From Pseudomonas migulae NBRC 103157 (lineage in GTDB: Bacteria; Pseudomonadota; Gammaproteobacteria; Pseudomonadales; Pseudomonadaceae), in contig NZ_BDAG01000003.1 in NCBI RefSeq assembly GCF_002091715.1, positions 124,001-188,000 of the forward strand: DNA of 64,000 nt. Direction: 5' to 3'. The notes beneath the pieces are model-generated. The model saw only the letters and a list, made by a program, of their open reading frames with translations. It was not told where the DNA came from and did no database searches. The position numbers and the translations under genes are program-made. Shown one piece after another: positions 41,534 through 49,627 of this stretch (positions are counted from its first letter, which is position 1; every line of letters starts with the position of its first letter).

Positions 41534-42493
41534 ATGCCTGTCCTGACTGACGATGTCGCTGGTACTCAGACCTCTGTTCCGATTGAACAGGAGGAGTTGT
41601 TTCCGATTCGCGAGGTATCTCGGCTGACGGGCGTCAACCCGGTTACGCTGCGGGCATGGGAGCGCCGTTATGGCCTGATCCAGCCTAAGCGCACCGAAAG
41701 CGGGCATCGGTTATACGCGGTGGCCGATATCGAGCGGGTCCACAGTATCCTCGCCTGGCTCGACCGCGGCGTTGCCGTCAGCAAGGTCGGCAAGATCCTG
41801 GCCAGGACCGCGCCGCTTCAGGCGCTGTCGCACCTCATCCCCAATGAACTGGTGCAAGTGGATTACGCGCAGTGGCAGGAACAGGTCAAAGCGGCCGTCA
41901 GCGCATTCGATGAGGTCCAGCTGGAGCAGGTCTATGGACAGATCTTTTCCAGCTACCCCCTGACGGTGGCGTTCCAGGACATTCTGATTCCGCTCTGGCA
42001 GCAATTGCTTCAACGCCATGAAGGGTTCGGTCAGACAAGCGAGTGGCTTTTCCTGGATGGCTTCCTGCGTTCTCGCGTGTTGCAGCGCCTGCTGCTGGTG
42101 CGTGTCATGCAGCCGCGTCGCGTGATTGTCGCTGCCCTGAACGATCAAAGTCGTGAGCTTGAAGTGCTCCTCACGGCGCTTTTTCTGAGCAGTGTCGATT
42201 CGGCGATTCAAGTGCTGGCGCTCGGTCAGCCCTTCGACGAATTGACCCTTGTCTGCGAAAGAGTCAGGCCCCAGGCGTTGGTGCTGGTGTCCAACCACGC
42301 ACCCGCCCCTGAGCTGGCGCGGCGTTTAAATCGGCTGGCCATGAGCCTGGATTGCCAGTTGATGCTTGCCGGCGATGCGTCCGATCTGGCGCAGGAGAGC
42401 CTGAGCGGATCGTCCATTGGTTGTCTGGGTAAGGAGGGAATGATGATGCGGCAGCGTCTGAAACAGTTCCTGGCGGGTAGCCTGGATACCTGA
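41534..42493 (+). CDS. MerR-family regulator, LitR/CarH-like without B12 ligands
   Basis: 319 residues. MerR winged helix at about 22-90 (FPIREVSRLTGVNPVTLRAW, ERRYGLIQPKRTESGHRLY). The C-terminal half follows the layout of cobalamin-binding LitR/CarH regulators, but the GDxHxxG motif is replaced by NDQSREL at 203-209 (His to Ser206) and the expected EH pair before it is EW (SEWLFLDG). It should therefore not bind B12. A PilZ-like gene and a short LOV photoreceptor gene are convergent next door. Related regulators in P. putida are reported to work with short LOV proteins (from memory). Confidence 0.82.
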   Translation: MPVLTDDVAGTQTSVPIEQEELFPIREVSRLTGVNPVTLRAWERRYGLIQPKRTESGHRLYAVADIERVHSILAWLDRGVAVSKVGKILARTAPLQALSHLIPNELVQVDYAQWQEQVKAAVSAFDEVQLEQVYGQIFSSYPLTVAFQDILIPLWQQLLQRHEGFGQTSEWLFLDGFLRSRVLQRLLLVRVMQPRRVIVAALNDQSRELEVLLTALFLSSVDSAIQVLALGQPFDELTLVCERVRPQALVLVSNHAPAPELARRLNRLAMSLDCQLMLAGDASDLAQESLSGSSIGCLGKEGMMMRQRLKQFLAGSLDT

Positions 42494-42494
42494 A

Positions 42495-43100
42495 TCAAAG
42501 GTGCATGGCGGGATGCGTCAGCCGATGCTGCTGAAGGATGTACTGGCGCAGGCGCTCGGTTTCGTCGGTGTCGCTCTGACTCAACTGATACGCGTAGAAA
42601 CCGTTGTCGGTTTCCTTCTCGAAGGTGCCACGCATCGCGATCCGTTCATAGCCTGACGGGCTGAACCACAACGCGAAATGTTTGGGCGGTTTGGTCCTGT
42701 TGCGAACTTCCAGCAAGACGCCTTTGAACGACACTTCGTGCACCCACATCGTACCGGGCTGGCCACTGGCATTTTCCAGGGCAACCGGTTCGTCGAGTAC
42801 CAGGCGCCATGGTCGTACCATTGGCCCGTCTTCATAGATGCTGGGGACGCCAAGACGTAAATGCAGCGCATGAAACTCGTCTTCCACCAGATGCAACGGG
42901 AAGGTCATTTGCTGATTTTCGAAATTGGCCTGGATGGTGACCTGCTCATGTGCGGCAAGGCGCGTGAGCAAATCACGGATTTGCGAACCACCGTTGACGA
43001 GCAGGCTCGACGTCGCATCCCGCACATTGAGTTGCGGGTTATGTTGCATGGTCTGGATGAAATCCAGCTCATCCTGGGTCAGGAGTGCGTCGCGCTGCAT
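42495..43100 (-). CDS. PilZ-like / YcgR-like protein
   Basis: 201 residues from ATG 43100; a TTG start at 43154 would add 18 residues. The N-terminal half resembles the YcgR-N flagellar-brake region (LLVNGGSQIRDLLTRLAAHE; FPLHLVEDEFHALHLRLG) and the C-terminal half a PilZ beta-barrel (MVRPWRLVLDEPVALENA; WVHEVSFKGVLLEV). The usual RxxxR and (D/N)xSxxG residues are degenerate (EVSFKG), so c-di-GMP binding is doubtful. Stop codons of this gene and merR are one base apart. Confidence 0.55.
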   Translation of the reverse strand: MQRDALLTQDELDFIQTMQHNPQLNVRDATSSLLVNGGSQIRDLLTRLAAHEQVTIQANFENQQMTFPLHLVEDEFHALHLRLGVPSIYEDGPMVRPWRLVLDEPVALENASGQPGTMWVHEVSFKGVLLEVRNRTKPPKHFALWFSPSGYERIAMRGTFEKETDNGFYAYQLSQSDTDETERLRQYILQQHRLTHPAMHL

Positions 43101-43154
43101 GATCTGCTCGAAAGAAATAGTTACAAAGCCAACGGTGATTGTAGTTAATGACAA

Positions 43155-43631
43155 TCAATTCACGGTTTTGTTTTCGCCGTTCGTCGCTTTTAGCGCGGCA
43201 AGCTCTTTTTGAAGCTCGGCCACTTGCGCCTCCAACTGCGTCACCCGCTGCTGCGCCTTGACTTGAACGGTCACGTCTTTTTGCACGCCGACAAAATAAG
43301 TCTGACCGTCGTTCGGGTTTTTCACCGTGGAAAGCGACAGCTCATTCCAGAATGGGGTGCCGTCCTTGCGGTAATTGCGCAGGATTTCCCGACAGGAACC
43401 GCCGCTGGCCAGCGCCTCGCGAATCAATGGCAGTGCTTCCTGATCGCGGTCGCCTGACTGCAGAAAGCGGCAATCCTGGTAGAGGATTTCTTCGCTGGTA
43501 TAACCGGTCAGGCGTTCGAACGCCGGGTTGACGTAAATCAGAATGTTGTCTTGTTCGCCTTCCTTTTCGGCGATCACGATGCCGTCGTTGGACGCGTTAA
43601 TCACCATCTGCAGCAGTTGCGCGTTGATCAT
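43155..43631 (-). CDS. Short LOV-domain blue-light photoreceptor
   Basis: 158 residues, one PAS/LOV domain and a C-terminal helix. The photoactive cysteine is C54 in YQDCRFLQSGDRDQ, with the flavin-contact segments NYRKDGTPFWNELSLS and YFVGVQKDVT. The tail (QRVTQLEAQVAELQKELAAL) is a coiled coil that should dimerise. Length and sequence match the P. putida short LOV proteins (PpSB1-LOV type), which bind FMN and have no fused output domain. Adjacent to the PilZ-like and MerR genes. Confidence 0.93.
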   Translation of the reverse strand: MINAQLLQMVINASNDGIVIAEKEGEQDNILIYVNPAFERLTGYTSEEILYQDCRFLQSGDRDQEALPLIREALASGGSCREILRNYRKDGTPFWNELSLSTVKNPNDGQTYFVGVQKDVTVQVKAQQRVTQLEAQVAELQKELAALKATNGENKTVN

Positions 43632-43734
43632 TGAAGAATCCCTTCCTTATTGATTGACGTTCAGCATTCTAAAAGAACAATGGGGTCTGTGCTGTTAATA
43701 TCCCGGTCTTTTATTCAGCTTCAGGATCAGATTG

Positions 43735-44190
43735 ATGAAAGTCGCCATCCTTTCCGGCTCGGTGTACGGCACGGCAGAAGAAGTCGCCCGCCACGCTGCG
43801 AACATTTTGAAAACTGCGGGATTCGAAACCTTTCACAACCCGCGTGCGAGCCTCGCCGATGTCCAGGCTTTCGGCCCCGAAGCCTTTCTGGCGGTGACTT
43901 CGACCACCGGCATGGGTGAACTGCCGGACAACCTGCAACCCTTGTATTTCGCCATCCGCGATCAATTGCCGGCGGCCTGGCGTGGTTTGCCGGGCGCGGT
44001 CATCGGCTTGGGCGATGCGAGCTATGGCGATACGTTCTGCGGCGGTGGCGAACTGATGCGTGAACTGTTCGGCGAGCTGGGCATCCGCGAAGTGCTGCCG
44101 ATGTTGCGTCTGGACGCCAGCGAAAGCGTTACACCGGAAACCGATGCCGAGCCCTGGCTGGCGGAACTGGTCACGGCCCTGCGCGGTTGA
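43735..44190 (+). CDS. Flavodoxin-like protein
   Basis: 151 residues from ATG 43735. FMN phosphate loop SGSVYGTAEEVA near 7-18 and the other flavin contacts STTGMGELPDN and GLGDASYGDTFC are those of short-chain flavodoxins of the MioC type. It probably transfers electrons at low potential; partner unknown. It is divergent from the LOV gene by about 100 bases. Confidence 0.9.
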   Translation: MKVAILSGSVYGTAEEVARHAANILKTAGFETFHNPRASLADVQAFGPEAFLAVTSTTGMGELPDNLQPLYFAIRDQLPAAWRGLPGAVIGLGDASYGDTFCGGGELMRELFGELGIREVLPMLRLDASESVTPETDAEPWLAELVTALRG

Positions 44191-44389
44191 CTGGTGGTTC
44201 GCTGAGCCGTGCAAGTCAGGCTTGCTGATCGCTTGACGGAGAGGGGGGCATGGTTCTGACGGGGCGGTTGAACGGGGGCGCTGCGCCGTTGCTGGCGTCG
44301 GTGTTTTGACATGGATCCAGGCTTGTCTGCGCACTGACTCGCTAGGTCATCAAGCTGGCTGCCAATGCAACTACACGAACCTCGAGGGC

Positions 44390-44408
44390 TGACTAGACTC
44401 GGTAGTCA
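44390..44408. promoter_or_regulatory. Inverted repeat before the class II aldolase gene
   Basis: TGACTA and TAGTCA are perfect arms around a 7-base centre, 36 bases before the GTG start. It could be an operator; no regulator gene is adjacent. Confidence 0.3.
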
Positions 44409-44444
44409 TTGGATGCACTCCATAATAAAAACGAGGTTCCTGCC

Positions 44445-45227
44445 GTGAGCGTAGCCCCCCTCCAATCGTCCCCCAGCGTCAAAGACCAGGTCAGCGCCGC
44501 CGAGTGGCAGACCCGCGTCGATCTGGCGGCCTGTTATCGCCTGGTCGCCCTTCATGGTTGGGACGATCTGATTTTCACCCACATTTCCGCCAAGGTGCCC
44601 GGCACCGAAGACTTCCTGATCAACCCGTTCGGGCTGATGTTTCACGAGATCACGGCGTCGAGCCTGGTGAAGGTCGATCAGGCCGGCAACAAGCTGATGG
44701 ACAGCCCTTACGAGATCAACCCGGCGGGGTACACCATCCACAGCGCCGTGCATGAAGTTCGTCACGATGTGGTGTGCGTGCTGCATACCCATACGGCGTC
44801 GGGGGTTGCGGTGTCGGCGCAGAAGCAAGGCATTCTGCCAATCAGTCAGCAGTCGCTGTTTGTCCTGTCCAGCCTGGCCTACCACGGCTACGAAGGCGTT
44901 GCGCTGAACCATGAAGAGAAGGCGCGGCTGCAAGCCGACCTCGGTGAAAACAATTTCCTGATGCTGCACAACCACGGTCTGCTGACCTGTGGCGGCACCA
45001 TCGCCGATACGTTCCTGATGATGTTCACCTTTCAGCGCGCCTGCGATATCCAGGTGATGGCGCAGAGCGGTGGCGCTGAACTGATCGCTATCGAACCGCA
45101 GATTCTGGCGGGCGCCAAGGCGATGATCGCCGGCGTCACCAAAAGTGCACAAGGCATGGGCGGCGCACTGGCCTGGCCAGCGTTGCTGCGCAAACTCGAT
45201 CAACAAGACCCGGGTTATAGACTCTGA
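44445..45227 (+). CDS. Class II aldolase/adducin-domain protein
   Basis: 260 residues from GTG 44445, chosen because GAGG lies 8 bases upstream; TTG 44409 would add 12 residues. Zinc ligands appear as HTHTASG and HNHG, in the fold of L-fuculose-phosphate aldolase (DLAACYRLVALHGWDDLIFT). The substrate is not known; many homologues are not sugar aldolases. Its stop overlaps the hydrolase ATG (TGATG), so they form an operon. Confidence 0.85.
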   Translation: MSVAPLQSSPSVKDQVSAAEWQTRVDLAACYRLVALHGWDDLIFTHISAKVPGTEDFLINPFGLMFHEITASSLVKVDQAGNKLMDSPYEINPAGYTIHSAVHEVRHDVVCVLHTHTASGVAVSAQKQGILPISQQSLFVLSSLAYHGYEGVALNHEEKARLQADLGENNFLMLHNHGLLTCGGTIADTFLMMFTFQRACDIQVMAQSGGAELIAIEPQILAGAKAMIAGVTKSAQGMGGALAWPALLRKLDQQDPGYRL

Positions 45228-46129
45228 TGCCACTTCCCGAGATCCCTCTGTGTGTCTGGCGCAAACGCGGCCAGACGTTCGTATTTCGTGGCCGGGCCGT
45301 TCGTTACTGGACAGCAGGGCAGGGTGAACCGCTGCTGCTGATCCATGGCTTCCCGACCGCCAGTTGGGACTGGCATTACCTGTGGCAGCCTCTGGCCCAG
45401 CGCTATCGGCTGATCGCTTGCGACATGCTTGGCTTCGGTGATTCCGACAAACCGGTGGACCACGAATACAGCCTGCTGGAGCAAGCCGATCTGCAACAGG
45501 CATTGCTGGCGCATTTGAATGTGGAGCAAACGGTGCACGTGCTGGCCCACGATTATGGTGACAGCGTGGCTCAGGAACTGTTGGCCCGGCATTACGAGTC
45601 GCGTATTCATCTTGGCAGTTGCGTGTTCCTCAATGGCGGCCTGTTTCCGGAAACCCACCGCCCGGTACTGATGCAGAAACTGTTGCTCAGCCCGCTGGGA
45701 TGGATGATCGGCCGAGCCTTTTCCCGGGATGCACTGGTGAAGAGTTTCCGACAGATCTTCGGACCGCAGAGCCGTCCTACCGAGAGTGAGATGGATGACT
45801 TCTGGAGCCTGGTGGACAGCAATCACGGGCCACGAATCCTGCATAAACTGATTGCCTACATTCCCGAACGACGCGTCCAGCGCGATCGTTGGATCAGCGC
45901 GATGCAGCGCGGTGATGTGCCGTTGCGGGTCATCGATGGCGAGGACGATCCGATCTCCGGCGCGCACATGGTCGAGCGCTATCGGGAGTTGATCCCTGAA
46001 CCGGATACGGTGCTGTTGCCCGGCATTGGCCATTACCCGCAAACGGAAGCGCCAGCGCAAGTGCTGAAACACTATCTGGCGTTTCGCGACCGGCTGGTTT
46101 CGCTGCCGCTGAAGGCGGCCTGCTCGTAG
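45227..46129 (+). CDS. Alpha/beta hydrolase with an Asp nucleophile
   Basis: 300 residues. Oxyanion HGFPTASWDWH at 40-50; nucleophile elbow AHDYGDS places Asp109, not Ser, in the catalytic position; acid DGEDDP and His GIGHYPQTE complete the triad. An Asp nucleophile is the mark of epoxide hydrolases and haloalkane dehalogenases. No signal peptide. Its ATG overlaps the aldolase stop, suggesting a shared short pathway. Confidence 0.85.
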   Translation: MPLPEIPLCVWRKRGQTFVFRGRAVRYWTAGQGEPLLLIHGFPTASWDWHYLWQPLAQRYRLIACDMLGFGDSDKPVDHEYSLLEQADLQQALLAHLNVEQTVHVLAHDYGDSVAQELLARHYESRIHLGSCVFLNGGLFPETHRPVLMQKLLLSPLGWMIGRAFSRDALVKSFRQIFGPQSRPTESEMDDFWSLVDSNHGPRILHKLIAYIPERRVQRDRWISAMQRGDVPLRVIDGEDDPISGAHMVERYRELIPEPDTVLLPGIGHYPQTEAPAQVLKHYLAFRDRLVSLPLKAACS

Positions 46130-46169
46130 GCATCACCGCAAACTTGCTGGAGCTTGTGGTGCCTGTCAG

Positions 46170-46267
46170 ATCGCCATCGCCAGCAAGCCGGCTCCTACAG
46201 TGTTTTTGTGGTGTCAGATGAGTTTGGAGCCCCCCGGTCCTGTAGGCGCCGGCTTGCTGGCGATGGG
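46170..46267. repeat. Two REP copies facing away from each other
   Basis: CGCCAGCAAGCCGGCTCCTA on the left and TGTAGGCGCCGGCTTGCTGG on the right are the usual family, but the order is inverted relative to the other copies (ends inward rather than outward), with a T-run between them at about 46203-46207. Confidence 0.8.
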
Positions 46268-46401
46268 CCGTGACTCGGTCCACGCACTCATCATCCCCCA
46301 GCCTTATCGAGCACCATTCAGCCTCAGCTGTGTTCATTGTGACCCGCAGCGCCTTGCCTGAGACTCGGACTCATTGTCCCTTGGCCTGCTGGAGTCCCCC
46401 A

Positions 46402-47313
46402 ATGAATGAGCCTGTGCGCTTCGAAGATAAAGTCGTGATCATCACGGGGGCCGGTGGCGGCCTCGGGCGCGCCCATGCGCTGTTGTTCGCGAAACAGGGA
46501 GCGAAGGTGCTGGTCAACGACCTCGGCGGCTCGGCTCAAGGCGAAGGCGCCAACGCATCTGCCGCAGACCGTGTCGTGGCTGAGATCCGCGAGGCCGGTG
46601 GTATCGCCGAAGCCAACCATGACTCCGTCACCGATGGCGACAAATTGGTGCAACATGCCCTCGACGTCTTTGGTCGTGTCGACGTGGTGGTCAACAACGC
46701 CGGGATCCTGCGGGACAAGACCTTTCACAAAATGGACGACGCCGATTGGGACGTGGTTTACCGCGTCCACGTCGAAGGCGCCTACAAAGTCACCCGCGCC
46801 GCATGGCCGCACCTGCGCGAACAAAACTATGGTCGTGTGATCTTCACGGCGTCGACCTCGGGCATCTACGGCAACTTCGGCCAGTCCAACTACGGCATGG
46901 CCAAACTCGGCCTCTATGGCCTGACCCGCACGCTGGCCATCGAAGGCCGCAAAAACAACATCCTGGTCAACGCCATCGCCCCCACCGGCGGCACCCGCAT
47001 GACCGAAGGCCTGATCCCGCCACAAGTGTTCGAACAACTCAAACCGGAGTTGGTCAGCCCGCTGGTGGTGTACCTCGCCAGTGAAAATTGCCAGGAAACC
47101 TCTGGGCTGTTTGAAGTCGGCGGCGGCTGGATGGGCAAGGTGCGCTGGGAGCGCAGCCTCGGTGCCGGGTTCGATCCACGGGTCGGTTTCTCACCGGAAG
47201 ATGTGGCGGCGCACTGGCAGCAGATTTGTGATTTCGAAGGGGCAGCGCATCCGAAGGACAACATTGAAGCGCTAAAGGAGATGATGGGGAATTTGCAGAA
47301 ATACGCGCTCTGA
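46402..47313 (+). CDS. SDR dehydrogenase, MFE-2 / 3-hydroxyacyl-CoA type
   Basis: 303 residues from ATG 46402 (MNEPVRFEDKVVIITGAGGG). Nucleotide loop TGAGGGLGRAHA, NNAGI motif (VVNNAGILRDKTF), and the catalytic S-Y-K in TASTSGIYGNFGQSNYGMAK. The sequence is closest to the (3R)-hydroxyacyl-CoA dehydrogenase part of multifunctional enzyme type 2. Substrate is unproven. It precedes the DUF1302-DUF1329 genes by 497 bases. Confidence 0.88.
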   Translation: MNEPVRFEDKVVIITGAGGGLGRAHALLFAKQGAKVLVNDLGGSAQGEGANASAADRVVAEIREAGGIAEANHDSVTDGDKLVQHALDVFGRVDVVVNNAGILRDKTFHKMDDADWDVVYRVHVEGAYKVTRAAWPHLREQNYGRVIFTASTSGIYGNFGQSNYGMAKLGLYGLTRTLAIEGRKNNILVNAIAPTGGTRMTEGLIPPQVFEQLKPELVSPLVVYLASENCQETSGLFEVGGGWMGKVRWERSLGAGFDPRVGFSPEDVAAHWQQICDFEGAAHPKDNIEALKEMMGNLQKYAL

Positions 47314-47374
47314 TTCCTTCGCTTTCGGCAGGGCTCGCCTGAGCCCCGCCATCCCTCAAAAAACCATCGCCCAT

Positions 47375-47402
47375 AAAAAAGGCCGCTGCAAACGCAGCGG
47401 CC
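47375..47402 (-). terminator. Leftward intrinsic terminator with no evident gene
   Basis: GGCCGCTGC and GCAGCGGCC pair perfectly around AAAC, and on the minus strand the stem is followed by six T residues. The only annotated neighbours point rightward, so this terminates a transcript not otherwise accounted for. Confidence 0.75.
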
Positions 47403-47518
47403 AAAGCAAGACGTTGGATCAAGGAGCTACAAATCAACGTCAGTGAACACGGGGCGATGAGTCGAAACCTTCGATTCATCTGAAAACGGTTGCCAATGGC
47501 GTGGACTGATCACACGGC

Positions 47519-47596
47519 ATCGCTGTTTGCTGTCAGGCGGTTTCCCTTGAAAGCCCGGTCAGAATAAGCGCTTGAGTCCAAAGGAAAAACAGCGAT
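47519..47596. repeat. Inverted repeat inside the 47.3-47.8 kb gap
   Basis: ATCGCTGTTT and AAACAGCGAT are perfect 10-base arms about 58 bases apart; inner bases (TTTCCCTT, AAAGGAAA) also pair partly. It does not resemble the REPINs and has no adjacent T-run. Confidence 0.55.
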
Positions 47597-47810
47597 TCCA
47601 GACATGCAGTGTTGCAGGCTGGGCAACAGTGCCGCGTTCATGCGTCTGACTGATAAACCCCCATCCACTGCATCCATACTTCGCGCAAACCCTCGCTCCG
47701 CAAGCCTGTTCATCCTTTAGAGGTACACAGCGAATACCTCCTTGGTGCGCTTATCGCCCCCGACCTGCGGCAGTAGGGTGTGGCCTTCTGTCACTCACCG
47801 GGGAAGACGC

Positions 47811-49604
47811 ATGACAAAAACAACAATGCGCGCCATCTTCACACCGCAGGCGCTGGCCGCTGCGGTTGCCTTGGGCAGCTGTGCCCAGGCGCAGGCCATT
47901 TCATTCAACATTGGCGAAATCGAAGGGACGTTCGACTCCTCGCTGTCCGTGGGCGCGAGTTGGGGCATGCGCGATGCCGACAGGTCGCTGGTGGGAACTG
48001 TCAACGGAGGGACCGGCCAGGCATCGACCGGTGACGACGGGCGACTGAACTTCAAGAAGGGCGAGACCTTCTCCAAGATCTTCAAGGGCATTCACGACCT
48101 GGAACTGAAGTACGGCGACACCGGCGTGTTCGTCCGTGGCAAGTACTGGTACGACTTCGAACTGAAGGACGAAGACCGCGAGTTCAAGCAGATCAGTGAT
48201 CACAATCGCAAGGAGGGCTCCAAGTCTTCCGGTGCGCAGATCCTCGATGCCTTCGTCTATCACAACTACTCCATCGCCGATCTGCCGGGCACTGTGCGCG
48301 CCGGCAAACAGGTGGTGAGTTGGGGTGAAAGTACCTTCATCGGCAACTCGATCAACAGCATCAACCCGGTCGACGTTTCAGCGTTCCGCCGTCCTGGCGC
48401 CGAGATCAAGGAAGGCCTGATTCCGGTGAACATGCTTTTCGCTTCCCAGGGCCTGACCGACAAGCTCACCGTGGAAGGCTTCTATCAGCTGGAGTGGGAC
48501 CAGACCGTTCTCGACAACTGCGGCACCTTCTTCGGGGGTGACGTGGCGGCGGATGGATGCACCACGGGATACACCGTTGCCAGCCCGGCGATTGCGCCGC
48601 TGCAACCGATTGCCGCCGCATTTGGCCAGGGCTTCCAGGTCGGCAGGGAAGGGGTGATCGTGCCCCGTGGCGGCGACCGCGATGCCCGCGACTCCGGGCA
48701 GTGGGGCACCGCATTGCGCTGGCTGGGTGACGATACCGAGTACGGTCTGTATTTCATGAACTACCACAGCCGTACACCGTTCGTCGGTACCACCACCGCC
48801 GGGCTGGGTACGCTGGCACGGATCCCGGCCATCGTCGGTACCGCCAACGCCATTGCACCCGGCACCGGTTCGGCACTGGCCCAGAGTGTGATGCTCGGTC
48901 GCGGCCAGTATTACCTCGAGTACCCGGAAGACATCCGCCTCTACGGCGCAAGTTTTTCCACCACCTTGCCCACCGGCACGGCGTGGACCGGCGAAATCAG
49001 CTATCGCCCGAACCTGCCGGTGCAGGTCAACAGCACTGACCTGACCCTGGCCTTGCTCAACCCGATTGCGGGCGGCGCCGCTTCGCCAATCGCTACCCGG
49101 CCTGGCGCCGACAACAAGGGCTATCGCCGCAAGGAAGTGACGCAGGTCCAAAGTACCCTGACGCACTTCATCGATCAGGTTGCAGGGGCCGACCGACTGA
49201 CCCTGGTGGGTGAGGCGGCGGTTGTCCACGTCGGTGGTCTGGAAGCTCGCAACAAGCTGCGTTATGGCCGTGACTCGGTCTATGGCGCCTACGGTTTTCG
49301 CGGTGACAGGGACGGTTTCGTGACCTCGACCTCCTGGGGCTACCGCGCCCGCGCCATCCTTGATTACAACAACGTGATTGGCGGGATCAACTTCAAACCC
49401 AACGTGTCGTGGTCGCACGACGTCGCCGGTTACGGCCCCAACGGTCTGTTCAACGAAGGCGCCAAGGCGATCAGCGTCGGCGTCGATGCGGACTATCGCA
49501 ACACCTACACCGCGAGCTTGAGTTACACCGATTTCTTCGGTGGTGACTACAACACCCTGGAAGATCGCGACTTCCTGGCGTTGAGCTTTGGCGTGAACTT
49601 CTGA
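47811..49604 (+). CDS. DUF1302 outer-membrane-like protein
   Basis: 597 residues from ATG 47811. Signal peptide about 1-29 (MRAIFTPQALAAAVALGSCA from the second Met, then QAQA). The mature part is Tyr/Gly-rich and beta-strand-like, ending LALSFGVNF with a terminal Phe, as for an outer-membrane beta barrel. DUF1302 proteins occur with DUF1329 proteins, which follow here by 24 bases. A role in handling hydrophobic substrates is often suggested but not established. Confidence 0.88.
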   Translation: MTKTTMRAIFTPQALAAAVALGSCAQAQAISFNIGEIEGTFDSSLSVGASWGMRDADRSLVGTVNGGTGQASTGDDGRLNFKKGETFSKIFKGIHDLELKYGDTGVFVRGKYWYDFELKDEDREFKQISDHNRKEGSKSSGAQILDAFVYHNYSIADLPGTVRAGKQVVSWGESTFIGNSINSINPVDVSAFRRPGAEIKEGLIPVNMLFASQGLTDKLTVEGFYQLEWDQTVLDNCGTFFGGDVAADGCTTGYTVASPAIAPLQPIAAAFGQGFQVGREGVIVPRGGDRDARDSGQWGTALRWLGDDTEYGLYFMNYHSRTPFVGTTTAGLGTLARIPAIVGTANAIAPGTGSALAQSVMLGRGQYYLEYPEDIRLYGASFSTTLPTGTAWTGEISYRPNLPVQVNSTDLTLALLNPIAGGAASPIATRPGADNKGYRRKEVTQVQSTLTHFIDQVAGADRLTLVGEAAVVHVGGLEARNKLRYGRDSVYGAYGFRGDRDGFVTSTSWGYRARAILDYNNVIGGINFKPNVSWSHDVAGYGPNGLFNEGAKAISVGVDADYRNTYTASLSYTDFFGGDYNTLEDRDFLALSFGVNF

Positions 49605-49627
49605 TCTGGCTGAGAAGGATGATTTCA

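Larger units (their letters stand above)
47314..47810. other. 497-base gap with a leftward terminator and an inverted repeat
   Basis: No convincing gene; short frames on both strands lack start signals. It holds a leftward-facing terminator near 47375-47402 and a separate inverted repeat at 47519-47596. The first ATG of the DUF1302 gene is at 47811. A leftward transcript or small RNA ending at the terminator is possible. Confidence 0.5.

Noticed and set aside
47510..47713. 67-residue leftward frame in the gap before DUF1302
   Set aside because: Points toward the unassigned terminator but has no ribosome site or recognisable sequence; kept only as part of the gap description.
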